Positions 30,956-38,996 of a stretch of DNA of 64,000 nt are shown here, piece after piece. The notes below the pieces were generated by a model. It was given only the letters and a program-made list of their open reading frames with translations. It was not told where the DNA came from and did no database searches. The position numbers were made by a program, and so were the translations under genes. Source of the DNA: Rheinheimera sp. SA_1. Its GTDB lineage: Bacteria; Pseudomonadota; Gammaproteobacteria; Enterobacterales; Alteromonadaceae. The stretch's first letter is position 1, and every line of letters begins with the position of its first letter. The stretch covers positions 41,465 through 105,464 of the forward strand of contig NZ_LXWK01000001.1 of NCBI RefSeq assembly GCF_001669775.1. Direction: 5' to 3'.

Positions 30956-31821
30956 GTTTATTGCCTATATTGTAGTTGTAAATAACTGATGGATTTGAAC
31001 TGTTGATACTGACCAGTAAACGCTTGAATTAGTGTTAGGCGCAGGTTCACCGCTACAAAAATGCTATCAATCGCGCTCGATAAAGATCATACCAAAGGTT
31101 GATAAATTTATTATATTTACGTTATATCGCCAAATGTAACAAAATTGAAGCATTGCAGGGCCATGTGTAATCTGAATACTTTTGGTAAGCCGCAAAGCGG
31201 TTTTATGTTGCCTGTGTTGCTGCATAGAATCATCTGAAGTTGATTGCGTACCGGGTGTCCTTGGACTGCGTCAGCGATTTTCTAATTTGCAAAGTGGCCA
31301 GTCGACGCACTGTATATCGTACGCGGCGCAGGTGGCCAGGCATCCGAGACGACCGGAACAAGTTGAACAGTTTCCGAGCCACAATTTATGTTTCGAAGTG
31401 AATTCTGCAGATCATTTACGACTCTGACTACATTACCAAACCGAACTTCAACCGGGCTCTTAAACAACAAGCAGGGATCTCGCCCAGCATTTACTGAATC
31501 CAGAATGCAGAACCTGCCATAGCGACAGCTCTTTTAGCGAGTGTGTTCATCGCAAGTGAAATGCCAGTACCGCAGGGAATACAACACTTGCTATTGATTT
31601 GGGAAAAGATATAAAGTCCCGCCGAAATGACGTCATGCTGTGGCGCAGAACTCATTTGAGTATGCTATTGCAGTTGTTCTCGCTGCGAACGACGTCACGT
31701 CAAGGCAGGGTATTTCTGCTAACGAGCTAGGTAAAACCGTGCTGCTTTGAGCTATCCCCGACGGTTTACTATCGCGCATATCGTGCCTTGCTGCTATAAC
31801 TAACACCAGTTTTACCAAGAT
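30956..31821. other. 866-bp region without an intact gene
   Basis: No credible start-to-stop gene. A fragment at 31426-31497 (+) reads DYITKPNFNRALKQQAGISPSIY before TGA, the pattern of the end of an AraC-family DNA-binding domain, suggesting a decayed regulator. Otherwise only short non-conserved frames. The region probably marks the end of the scarred segment that starts at tRNA-Leu. Confidence 0.35.
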
Positions 31822-33063
31822 ATGAGTGTGCCAATGCCCCATTATTCCGCTGATTTTATTAAAGAAATGCCTAAGTCTGACCTGCACTTGCACCTTGATG
31901 GCAGTTTACGGTTAGAGTCGCTGATTGAGATGGCCAAACGCAGCCAACTGACATTGCCTTCCAATACTGTCGCTGGTTTAAAAGAGTTGGTATTTAAAGA
32001 GTCCTACAATAACCTTGGCGAATATCTGCATTGCTTCCAATACACCTGTGGTGTGCTTAGGAATATGGAAAATCTGGAACAAGCTTCCTACGAGCTGGCG
32101 ATTGATAACCAGCTGGAAGGCGTCAATTACATCGAAGTACGATTTGCTCCGCAATTGCTGATTGATTTACCGGCCGGCATTACTTTTGACAAAGTAATGC
32201 ATGCGGTGAATAACGGCCTGAAGCGCGCCCAAACTGAATACAATCAGCAAGCTGTAGTAATTGCCGGCGACAAACCACCTTTTGCTTACGGCATTATCAA
32301 CTGCGCGATGCGGATGTTTGGCGATAAAGGCTTTTCTCCTTATTACACCAACTTGTTCCAGCTAATGCGTGATTTTGAGCCGATGCAGGTGATCAAACTG
32401 GCTGCGATGGAACTGGTGCGTGCCAGTGTGCGGTTACGCGATGAAGAAGGAGTGCCGATTGTCGCGCTCGATTTAGCCGGGCAGGAATCGGGTTATCCGG
32501 CGCATAATTTTAAAGAAGTGTATGAGTATGCTCATCAGCACTTTTTATTAAAAACTTTGCATGCCGGTGAAGCCTACGGCGCTGAGTCGGTGTTTGAAGC
32601 CATCACCGAATGTTATGCCGACCGAATTGGCCATGGTTATTCGATGTTTATGCCGGAAATGATCCGTGACCCCAATATTCTCGATAAACAAAAATATATC
32701 AAAGAGTTAGCTTCTTATATCGCCGATAAACGCATCGCCATTGAAGTATGCTTAACCTCAAATCTGCAAACCAACCCGGCCATTACCGATATCAAACAGC
32801 ACAAACTGCGCGATATGCTGGAAAACCGTATCGCCACAGTCATTTGTACCGACAACCGTCTGGTGTCGAATACCACTGTTAGCCGCGAATATCAGCTAGC
32901 TGTTGATAACTTTGATATTCCGCTGAAACGCTTAAAAGACATCGTCGCTTACGGTTTTAAGAAAAGCTTTTTCCCCGGCAGTTATGTCGAAAAACGCGAA
33001 TACGCCAAACAGTGTCTGGAGTATTTTGACAAAGTCGCGCGTAAATACGGTTTTATCTATTAA
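31822..33063 (+). CDS. Adenosine deaminase-family amidohydrolase
   Basis: 413 residues. Zinc amidohydrolase fold: HxH in PKSDLHLHLDGSL, the third His and catalytic Glu in TLHAGEAYGAESV, the His in DRIGHGYSM, and the Asp in VICTDN. The last motif is TDN rather than the usual TDD/TDDP seen in adenosine deaminases, and the protein is 60-80 residues longer than E. coli Add, so the substrate may be adenosine or a related aminopurine nucleoside. Single-gene unit closed by a hairpin at 33125-33151. Confidence 0.8.
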   Translation: MSVPMPHYSADFIKEMPKSDLHLHLDGSLRLESLIEMAKRSQLTLPSNTVAGLKELVFKESYNNLGEYLHCFQYTCGVLRNMENLEQASYELAIDNQLEGVNYIEVRFAPQLLIDLPAGITFDKVMHAVNNGLKRAQTEYNQQAVVIAGDKPPFAYGIINCAMRMFGDKGFSPYYTNLFQLMRDFEPMQVIKLAAMELVRASVRLRDEEGVPIVALDLAGQESGYPAHNFKEVYEYAHQHFLLKTLHAGEAYGAESVFEAITECYADRIGHGYSMFMPEMIRDPNILDKQKYIKELASYIADKRIAIEVCLTSNLQTNPAITDIKQHKLRDMLENRIATVICTDNRLVSNTTVSREYQLAVDNFDIPLKRLKDIVAYGFKKSFFPGSYVEKREYAKQCLEYFDKVARKYGFIY

Positions 33064-33124
33064 ACAGTCGATGTTGCGTGCTGAGTGATTTGAACAATTT
33101 AGATTCTGATGTAGATCACTCGAT

Positions 33125-33151
33125 AAACAGCCTCGCTCTGCGGGGCTGTTT
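33125..33151 (+). terminator. Probable terminator of the deaminase gene
   Basis: Stem AAACAGCC / GGCTGTTT with a 11-nt GC-rich loop, 62 bp beyond the stop. The T run is short, so it may be weak. Confidence 0.55.
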
Positions 33152-33284
33152 GCTATCTGTCACTCGAATATTCTCTGACGGCTTCGCACGAAGTCGCAAT
33201 AGGGTGAATTTCAGCCTGAAATAGTCATGGTTAAGTCATTGATTTAAAATTTAAATTTTAAATAATCTTCCACCCAGCCAAAAC

Positions 33285-33367
33285 TGTCGCAAAAGAGATA
33301 CAGTCTAAGTTGTTGAATTATATAGATATTAAAAATACCCCCAGATCGCTGTCTCTAATTAGCAACA
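33285..33367. promoter_or_regulatory. Two TGTC-N10-(T/A)ACA sites upstream of a sigma-54 promoter
   Basis: TGTC-10-TACA at 33285-33302 and TGTC-10-AACA at 33350-33367, about 95-180 bp upstream of the -24 element at 33462. The spacing and half-sites resemble the TGTC-N10-GACA binding motif known for GlrR/QseF-type activators. A glrR gene lies 3.7 kb away in the window. Each site differs from the motif by one base. Confidence 0.4.
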
Positions 33368-33461
33368 GATCCTCAGCCTCAACTCAGTAGCAGTACCGAG
33401 TATTCTGATGTTTACTTTCTTAAGCTATTGAAATAAAACGATTATTATTTAATTCAAAAAG

Positions 33462-33478
33462 TTGGCACAAGCCGTGCA
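33462..33478 (+). promoter_or_regulatory. Predicted sigma-54 (RpoN) promoter
   Basis: TTGGCACAAGCCGTGCA has GG and GC exactly ten bases apart (GG 33464-33465, GC 33476-33477) within TGGCAC...TGCA, the -24/-12 layout of sigma-54 promoters. It precedes the small gene at 33613 with a leader of about 120 nt. Confidence 0.65.
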
Positions 33479-33612
33479 TTAAACAGATTGTCCAGGTAAA
33501 TAACGCAAGTGATACAGTAGGTTCCACTTCCGTTTTTTACCTGATGAAGCGAATCAGTGAAGTTAAAATTTTAAAGTCCAGCTGAGGCTGGCAACATGAG
33601 AAGAGGCACACC

Positions 33613-33807
33613 ATGGACACATTTTTAATCGCAGCAGCAGTATTTTTCGCGGTCAATGCTTTTGTGTTTGTTACTTACTTACGCAAAATTGATGTAAACG
33701 GTACCGCCGTTCGTCAGCTGGAAAAAGCACAATTTGCGGATGCTTACAACCGTCAGTCAGCTAAAGTACGTAAAGCCCGCGCCGCTGGTGTTGCTGCCCG
33801 CGCATAA
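33613..33807 (+). CDS. Small single-pass membrane protein
   Basis: 64 residues: one transmembrane helix (FLIAAAVFFAVNAFVFVTYL) and a basic, Ala-rich C-terminal tail (RQSAKVRKARAAGVAARA). AGAGG sits 9 nt before ATG. A sigma-54-type promoter upstream and a strong terminator downstream make it a single-gene transcription unit. No family recognised. Confidence 0.7.
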   Translation: MDTFLIAAAVFFAVNAFVFVTYLRKIDVNGTAVRQLEKAQFADAYNRQSAKVRKARAAGVAARA

Positions 33808-33824
33808 TAGTTTCAAATCCCTTC

Positions 33825-33854
33825 AGGGTCGGTTTCATCACCGGCCCTTTTTTT
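33825..33854 (+). terminator. Rho-independent terminator of the small membrane protein gene
   Basis: AGGGTCGGT / ACCGGCCCT (one G:G-adjacent mismatch) with a 6-nt loop and TTTTTTT directly after, 18 bp beyond the stop. Confidence 0.85.
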
Positions 33855-33965
33855 ATGCCCAGAAAAATGGACGACACGTCGAAAATGCCAGGAGCATTTT
33901 ACAGTCCTGTAAAGATCTAACGGCGGTGCTCTTACATCGTTATTCTTTGCCGAATTGCGCCCAAT

Positions 33966-33995
33966 AAAAAACCTCTGTTGCAGCAGAGGTTTTTT
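33966..33995 (-). terminator. Rho-independent terminator of the PEP-CTERM-like gene
   Basis: AAAAAACCTCTG / CAGAGGTTTTTT with a 6-nt loop; perfect stem with T runs on both strands, 22 bp beyond the stop of the minus-strand gene. Confidence 0.9.
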
Positions 33996-34016
33996 CTATG
34001 TGATCTAAAACTGAAT

Positions 34017-34799
34017 TTAAGCCCGGCGGCGCGACCAGCCAAAAGCCGCTAAAGCGAAACCAAATAGTGCAATGGTGCCTGGAGCTGAAACTGTCCGATC
34101 CACACCAGCTACCTGGATCACCAGGTTATCAATTTCAAAGGCATAGCTACTTGAGGTAAAGACCAGTTTGTCGAATTGCTCGTCTTCACCGAAAAACAAA
34201 TTGACGTAGCGGTTAGTGCTTGGATTGGACTGATCGCCGGAGTTCCCCCCAAATTGCAGGATGTCAGCGCCGTTTAACTGAGTTTTATTCAAAGCTGAAC
34301 CATTGATGCTGGCAATGTTGATAGCGACGCCTTTTGAATAAAAAGTAATGTCGTTATAGCCATCAATGGAGCCCCAATATAAACCTAAATAATTGATTTT
34401 TTTACCAGGTAAATTGGTCGCAAGAAAATTGGTCCAATCGATAGTGACAGAGTTTTCGCTGGCGATACTGCTCAAACTTGCCGGGCCTGCGGCATAACAA
34501 GTTGTGTCATTCGCCGGAGGTGCTGCCAAGCCAGGACTCAGACCTTCTGCCAGCCAATAATTACCAGAGACTTCAATACCTTGCGCTGCTGAGTTAACTG
34601 CGCAGCCACCTTGGCCATCATCAAAAGTTTCGTTAAAAATACCCAACGCCGGATTAATTTCGTTGGTTGGTGTTAAAGCGCTGGTTAAAAAGGAGCCATC
34701 TCCTGGGTTCACGCCGCCGAAGGTAATGACAACTGCCTGCGATGAAAAGCTGAATGCTGCTACGGTGCTCAGTATTGCGGTTTTCAGTAATGCTTTCAT
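34017..34799 (-). CDS. PEP-CTERM-like sorting-signal protein
   Basis: 260 residues. N-terminal signal peptide (LLKTAILSTVAAFSFSSQA), a beta-rich extracellular-type body with YVNLFFGEDEQFDKLVFTSSSYAFEIDNLVI, and a C-terminal sorting tail SAPGTIALFGFALAAFGWSRRRA: short motif, hydrophobic helix, then Arg cluster, as in PEP-CTERM proteins but with SAPG in place of PEP. Such proteins are handled by exosortase/EpsH-type machinery in exopolysaccharide-producing bacteria; none is in this window. A sigma-54-type promoter (34841-34857) lies just upstream, as often seen for PEP-CTERM genes. Confidence 0.8.
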   Translation of the reverse strand: MKALLKTAILSTVAAFSFSSQAVVITFGGVNPGDGSFLTSALTPTNEINPALGIFNETFDDGQGGCAVNSAAQGIEVSGNYWLAEGLSPGLAAPPANDTTCYAAGPASLSSIASENSVTIDWTNFLATNLPGKKINYLGLYWGSIDGYNDITFYSKGVAINIASINGSALNKTQLNGADILQFGGNSGDQSNPSTNRYVNLFFGEDEQFDKLVFTSSSYAFEIDNLVIQVAGVDRTVSAPGTIALFGFALAAFGWSRRRA

Positions 34800-34840
34800 T
34801 CGATGATTCCTAAATTAGTATTTTCACAACAAAGCTGAAA

Positions 34841-34857
34841 CGCAAACTTAATGCCAA
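34841..34857 (-). promoter_or_regulatory. Predicted sigma-54 (RpoN) promoter of the PEP-CTERM-like gene
   Basis: On the minus strand TTGGCATTAAGTTTGCG with GG and GC ten bases apart, about 42 bp before the start codon. PEP-CTERM genes are known to be controlled by PrsK/PrsR-type RpoN-dependent systems. Confidence 0.6.
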
Positions 34858-35168
34858 ACTTGCGTAAGCTCTAAAACACTAATTTAAACAATTGCTTATT
34901 TATTGCTGTCTGATTTTTGAACAAGTGGTTGTATAATTATTTGACAGTATGGGCATGGCTGTTTGTTTGACGTTGATGGCGCAAGAGTGCAGCTATTGAT
35001 GTCGTTGTGCTGTTGTTGGATTAGATCCTCGCCCGACTGAGTTTGTTGAAGCCACCACCAACAACTGCAGCTGTCTGATGAATCTCGTTGGGGCTGTTGC
35101 ATTAATCCGTTATGATAGAAAGCGATAGTCCTCGTTACTGCCGTATGAAGTCAGGAGATCCCATCGTT
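34858..35168. other. Divergent intergenic region upstream of glrK
   Basis: About 310 bp between the PEP-CTERM-like gene and the sensor kinase. In enterobacteria the small RNA GlmY is encoded directly upstream of glrK. I see no obvious terminator hairpin or sigma-54 site pointing toward glrK, so I do not call a small RNA here. Confidence 0.35.
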
Positions 35169-36587
35169 ATGCGTATGCCTTTTCAGCCTGCTTCTTTGCG
35201 GCAATTTATCCTGCTGAGTTTTTTTCTGGCGTTAATCCCGCTTGCAGTATTGTTGTGGCAAAGCAACAGCGCATTGTCCGACGTGAGTCGATATGCGGTT
35301 GCCGAAGCTGAAACTTCTGTTGGCAGCGTCAAAGTCACTGAAAATATGCAAAATGTAGTGATAGACATTGAACGGGCGGTGCGCCAGTTCAGTATTTTGC
35401 GCACTGACGCCTTAAGCCGGCTGGCCGGTACTCATATTCAAAATTATCAGCAGATGCTGGATACGTTGTGCCAGAGTCTCAATGCCAAAAATTTATGTGA
35501 ACAGCAACAGCGGCAAGTCGCGGTATTGCTGCAGATTTACCTGCAAAGCAGTATTGAAGATTTATCGCCGTTATTACTACAAATCCGTCAGCAACAAGGG
35601 CAACTGACCGAACAAACCTGGAATTTACTGGAAGAACGGCTGCAAGCGCAGCAAAGTTACGTGGTGGCGGCGCAAAACCAGCTGGCGTGGCAGAGCGTCG
35701 CGCTGGTGATCCTGACGTTATTGCTGGTGTTGTGGGCGTCTGCGCGCATCGCCTCGCCGATTAAACAGCTTGATACCATGATCCGTTCTATCGGTCAGGC
35801 CAGTCATCATTTCCCGAATGAACAAGTGGAAGGCCCGCGCGAACTGACTGAATTAGGTGAGCAACTGCGCTGGTTGGCGTCACGTTTGCAGCAGTTAGAA
35901 GCGCTGCGGCTGATCCTGCTGCGGCATGCTTCGCATGAACTTAAAACACCTTTGTCCAGTATTAAAGAAGGTTGTGCGCTATTATCGGAACAAGTGGTGG
36001 GTATGCTGAACCCGCAGCAAAAAGAAGTGGTGACTTTATTAAGCGGCAGTGCTGATCGCTTAAGTCAGCTCACTGAACAACTGCTCGATTACAACCGGTT
36101 ATTACAGCAGGCAAAACCGGAGTTCGCCTGGCATGACAGCCAGCAATTGTTGCAAAGTTGTTTTAATGACCACGCTTTATCATTGCAACAGCGTCAGCAA
36201 TACATCGAACTGGATTGTCAGCTGCCGCGGCTGTATACCGACGCCATGTTGTTCCGGCGTATTCTGGATAATCTGATTAATAATGCCCAGGCATATGGCG
36301 GACAGTCGAGCCCGGTGTGGGTGGTGCTGCGGCCGCACGATAAATTTATGTTATTAGACGTCGCGAATAATGGCACGCCGATCCCGGCGGAAATGCGGGC
36401 TAAACTGTTTGAACCATTTCAGCGTGGTACAGCGCCACGTTTTGACGCCATTCAGGGGTCGGGTTTAGGACTTTCGATCGTGGCAGATTGCGCCCGTCTG
36501 TTGGGCGGGCTGGCCGAAATTGTGGATGTGAATTATGCAGATGTCTGTATTCGCATTCGATTACCTATGGTTGAGGATTCGTTATGA
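35169..36587 (+). CDS. glrK: Sensor histidine kinase GlrK/QseE
   Basis: About 472 residues from ATG 35169, which has AGGAG 11 nt upstream and aligns with family starts (PASLRQFILLSFFLALIPLAVLLWQ); ATG 35112 is an alternative. Two transmembrane helices flank a periplasmic helical sensor of about 150 residues, then HAMP, HisKA with phospho-His in LRHASHELKTPLSSIKEG, and a HATPase with NLINNAQAYGG, VANNGTPI and GSGLGLSIV. First gene of glrK-qseG-glrR; its stop overlaps qseG by 4 bp. In E. coli this system turns on glmY and so raises glmS expression. Confidence 0.9.
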   Translation: MRMPFQPASLRQFILLSFFLALIPLAVLLWQSNSALSDVSRYAVAEAETSVGSVKVTENMQNVVIDIERAVRQFSILRTDALSRLAGTHIQNYQQMLDTLCQSLNAKNLCEQQQRQVAVLLQIYLQSSIEDLSPLLLQIRQQQGQLTEQTWNLLEERLQAQQSYVVAAQNQLAWQSVALVILTLLLVLWASARIASPIKQLDTMIRSIGQASHHFPNEQVEGPRELTELGEQLRWLASRLQQLEALRLILLRHASHELKTPLSSIKEGCALLSEQVVGMLNPQQKEVVTLLSGSADRLSQLTEQLLDYNRLLQQAKPEFAWHDSQQLLQSCFNDHALSLQQRQQYIELDCQLPRLYTDAMLFRRILDNLINNAQAYGGQSSPVWVVLRPHDKFMLLDVANNGTPIPAEMRAKLFEPFQRGTAPRFDAIQGSGLGLSIVADCARLLGGLAEIVDVNYADVCIRIRLPMVEDSL

Positions 36588-37162
36588 AGTTATGGTCTGT
36601 ACTGGCTGGCAGCTTGTTGTTAGCCGGATGTCAGGGGACTCCGGTGTCATTACCTGTGATAGTGAAACCAAAACCTGAGCCGGAGAAAGTGGTGGAATTA
36701 CCACGACAGGCACCTGAGCCAGTGAAGCCGGCACTTGCAATCAGCGATGATGTGGCAAGCCTGACTGCCTGGAGCGAGTTTCGTGGTGAACTGCTAAAAA
36801 TGACCGCCAAACAACGCGACAATCTGAGTAAAAACCTACAGTACGGTCCTGTGGTGTCATTGCAGCAGCTACTAATCCGCATCCATCCGGACAATCCTTA
36901 TCCGGTACGCTTTAAAGCACAAACCCAGCTTGGCGAACAGCTGAGTCTTTTACCTGCCGGGCTGGCCGAGATGTTGCGTTGGGATCATGCCTATAACCAA
37001 AAATTACTGGAATCCGAATCTGCGGTCAAAGCATTGGGCCGATTAAATGGCCAGCAGCAAGATAATCTGGAACGTTTACAGAAGCAAAATGCTGATCTTC
37101 AAAAGAAAATTGATGCACTGACCCAAATCGAAGCCAAGTTGAATCAAAGTGGCGGAGGTTAA
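36584..37162 (+). CDS. qseG: QseG-like outer-membrane lipoprotein
   Basis: 192 residues. Lipobox LLLAGC at about residue 16, a Pro-rich linker (VKPKPEPEKVVELP), a helical body and a C-terminal coiled coil (NLERLQKQNADLQKKIDALTQIEAKL). Position between glrK and glrR, with a 4-bp overlap upstream and 2 bp to glrR, identifies it as the accessory lipoprotein that interacts with the kinase. The primary sequence alone would not be decisive. Confidence 0.75.
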   Translation: MKLWSVLAGSLLLAGCQGTPVSLPVIVKPKPEPEKVVELPRQAPEPVKPALAISDDVASLTAWSEFRGELLKMTAKQRDNLSKNLQYGPVVSLQQLLIRIHPDNPYPVRFKAQTQLGEQLSLLPAGLAEMLRWDHAYNQKLLESESAVKALGRLNGQQQDNLERLQKQNADLQKKIDALTQIEAKLNQSGGG

Positions 37163-37164
37163 GG

Positions 37165-38517
37165 ATGAGCGGAAATAACGCCCGATTATTACTGGTTGAC
37201 GATGATCCGAGTTTATTGCGGCTAATGACTTTACGCCTTGAAGGTGAAGGTTATCAGGTAATTAGTGCCGATTGCGCCGAAACTGCATTAACCATGTTGG
37301 CTAAACAACCGGTGGATGTGGTGCTGAGCGATTTGCGGATGCCCGGCTTAGATGGCATGGCGCTGTTTGATGAAATTGCCAAACGAAACCCCGGGTTACC
37401 TGTGGTGTTGATGACCGCTCATGGTTCTATTCCGGAAGCCGTTGCTGCGACCCAGCGCGGTGTATTTGGTTTTTTAACCAAGCCGCTGAACAATGTTGAA
37501 CTGCGCGATATTCTGCAAAAAGCAGTGCATCAGTCGCACGTGCCAAGCAAAGACGAATGGCGCCAAGCCATTGTTACCCGCAGTAAAGGTATGGATCAGC
37601 TGCTGGAGCAGGCCTACCGGGTGGCGCAGCGCGACGTCAGCGTGTTGATCACCGGCGCCAGTGGTACCGGCAAAGAGTTATTGGCCAAAGCCATTCATCA
37701 GGCGAGCCCGCGTGCCCGTCGCAACTTTGTGGCGATTAACTGTGGTGCCTTGCCGGAGCATTTGCTCGAGTCCGAACTATTTGGTCATGCCAAAGGTGCC
37801 TTTACCGGTGCGGTCACCGAGCACGCAGGTTTATTTCGGGAAGCCGATGGCGGCACTTTGTTCCTCGACGAAATTGGGGATATGCCACTACCGCTGCAGG
37901 TGAAATTGCTGCGCGCACTGCAGGAGCGGCAAATCCGCCCTGTAGGCAGTGCCAAGTCAATTCCGATTGATGTCAGGTTGATTTCCGCTACCCACCGCGA
38001 TTTAAAACAAGCGATGCAGGAACAAAGCTTCCGTGAAGATTTGTACTACCGATTGAATGTGGTGAATCTGCAGCTGCCAACATTACGCGAACGGGCCGAA
38101 GATATTCCGTTATTAGCGCGGCATGTACTGGCGCAAAGTGGTGAGCGTCATCATGTGCAGGTGAATCGTTTTTCTGAAGATGCGATGCAGGCGTTAGTTA
38201 CAGCACAATGGCCGGGTAATGTGCGGCAACTGGTGAACGTGGTCGAGCAGTGTGTGGCGCTGACCAGCAGCCCAGTGATTAGTTTAGCACTGGTTGAACA
38301 GGCACTGGCACAAAACCGTAGTTTCTGGCCGACGCTGAGCGAAGCACGTGATCAGTTCGAGCGGCAGTATCTGGTACGGGTGCTGAAAATGGCGGAAGGC
38401 AATGTCACGCGCGCGGCGGAACTTGCCGGACGTAACCGAACGGATTTTCATAAGCTTTTGAAAAAACATGAATTAAGCGCGTCACAAGTGTCAGAGCAAG
38501 GTGATGAGCCAGAATAA
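37165..38517 (+). CDS. glrR: Sigma-54-dependent response regulator GlrR/QseF
   Basis: 450 residues in the NtrC layout: receiver (LLLVDDDPSLL, phospho-Asp in VVLSDLRMPGLDG, VVLMTAHG, FLTKPL), AAA+ domain with Walker A GASGTGKELLAKAIH, the RpoN-contacting GAFTGA loop in KGAFTGAVTEHAG, Walker B GGTLFLDEIGDM, and a C-terminal Fis-type helix-turn-helix (NVTRAAELAGRNRTDFHKLLKKH). It activates RpoN promoters; two candidate RpoN promoters lie a few kb upstream in this window. Confidence 0.95.
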   Translation: MSGNNARLLLVDDDPSLLRLMTLRLEGEGYQVISADCAETALTMLAKQPVDVVLSDLRMPGLDGMALFDEIAKRNPGLPVVLMTAHGSIPEAVAATQRGVFGFLTKPLNNVELRDILQKAVHQSHVPSKDEWRQAIVTRSKGMDQLLEQAYRVAQRDVSVLITGASGTGKELLAKAIHQASPRARRNFVAINCGALPEHLLESELFGHAKGAFTGAVTEHAGLFREADGGTLFLDEIGDMPLPLQVKLLRALQERQIRPVGSAKSIPIDVRLISATHRDLKQAMQEQSFREDLYYRLNVVNLQLPTLRERAEDIPLLARHVLAQSGERHHVQVNRFSEDAMQALVTAQWPGNVRQLVNVVEQCVALTSSPVISLALVEQALAQNRSFWPTLSEARDQFERQYLVRVLKMAEGNVTRAAELAGRNRTDFHKLLKKHELSASQVSEQGDEPE

Positions 38518-38579
38518 CTGGCCTTATTTAGTATGAATAAATCGGCAGTGAACAGAAAGTGTATTGGTAGCAAAGCGAT

Positions 38580-38900
38580 ATGAACGAAAATTTTGACGTT
38601 GAACCTGATGTATTAAAAGCGAAAATTACTGCTGAAACGGCGTTGATCAGCTGGCTGGAATTGCAAAAATTCTACGCGGCTGGTGATGTGTTGCAAGTGT
38701 CGGCAGCACTTGATTTGATTGATGTGGCATTCGGTTTTGCCACGGATGCCAAGCCGCAGGTTGCGGCCTGGCTGACGCAAGGCCAGTTGGGCCGGGTTGA
38801 ATCCGATCAGGCTCAAGTCTGGTATCAGCAACAAACGACGTTGTGGGCGGTGGTGATTTCGCCCTGGGTGCTGGTGCAGGACAAAACAACTTTTTCGTAA
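38580..38900 (+). CDS. DUF2288-type small protein
   Basis: 106 residues. The opening LKAKITAETALISWLELQKFYAAGDVLQVS and the AYGFATDA-like/VWYQQQTTLWAVVISPWVLVQ ending match the DUF2288 family of cytoplasmic proteins of unknown function. 62 bp after glrR on the same strand; may be a separate unit. Confidence 0.7.
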   Translation: MNENFDVEPDVLKAKITAETALISWLELQKFYAAGDVLQVSAALDLIDVAFGFATDAKPQVAAWLTQGQLGRVESDQAQVWYQQQTTLWAVVISPWVLVQDKTTFS

Positions 38901-38996
38901 ATCGCTTAGCCACAAACATTGAGGCCGCATTAGTTGCATGCGCCAGTTAGAGCTACAATCGTCAGTGTCGTTGTCACATTTTTGAAAAGGTAATGC

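Noticed and set aside
31182..31427. 81-codon frame on the plus strand in the scarred region
   Set aside because: Composition is not protein-like, with no ribosome binding site and no recognisable motif.
34858..35168. A GlmY-like small RNA upstream of glrK
   Set aside because: The position would be right by analogy with E. coli, but no sigma-54 site reading toward glrK and no terminator hairpin could be found.
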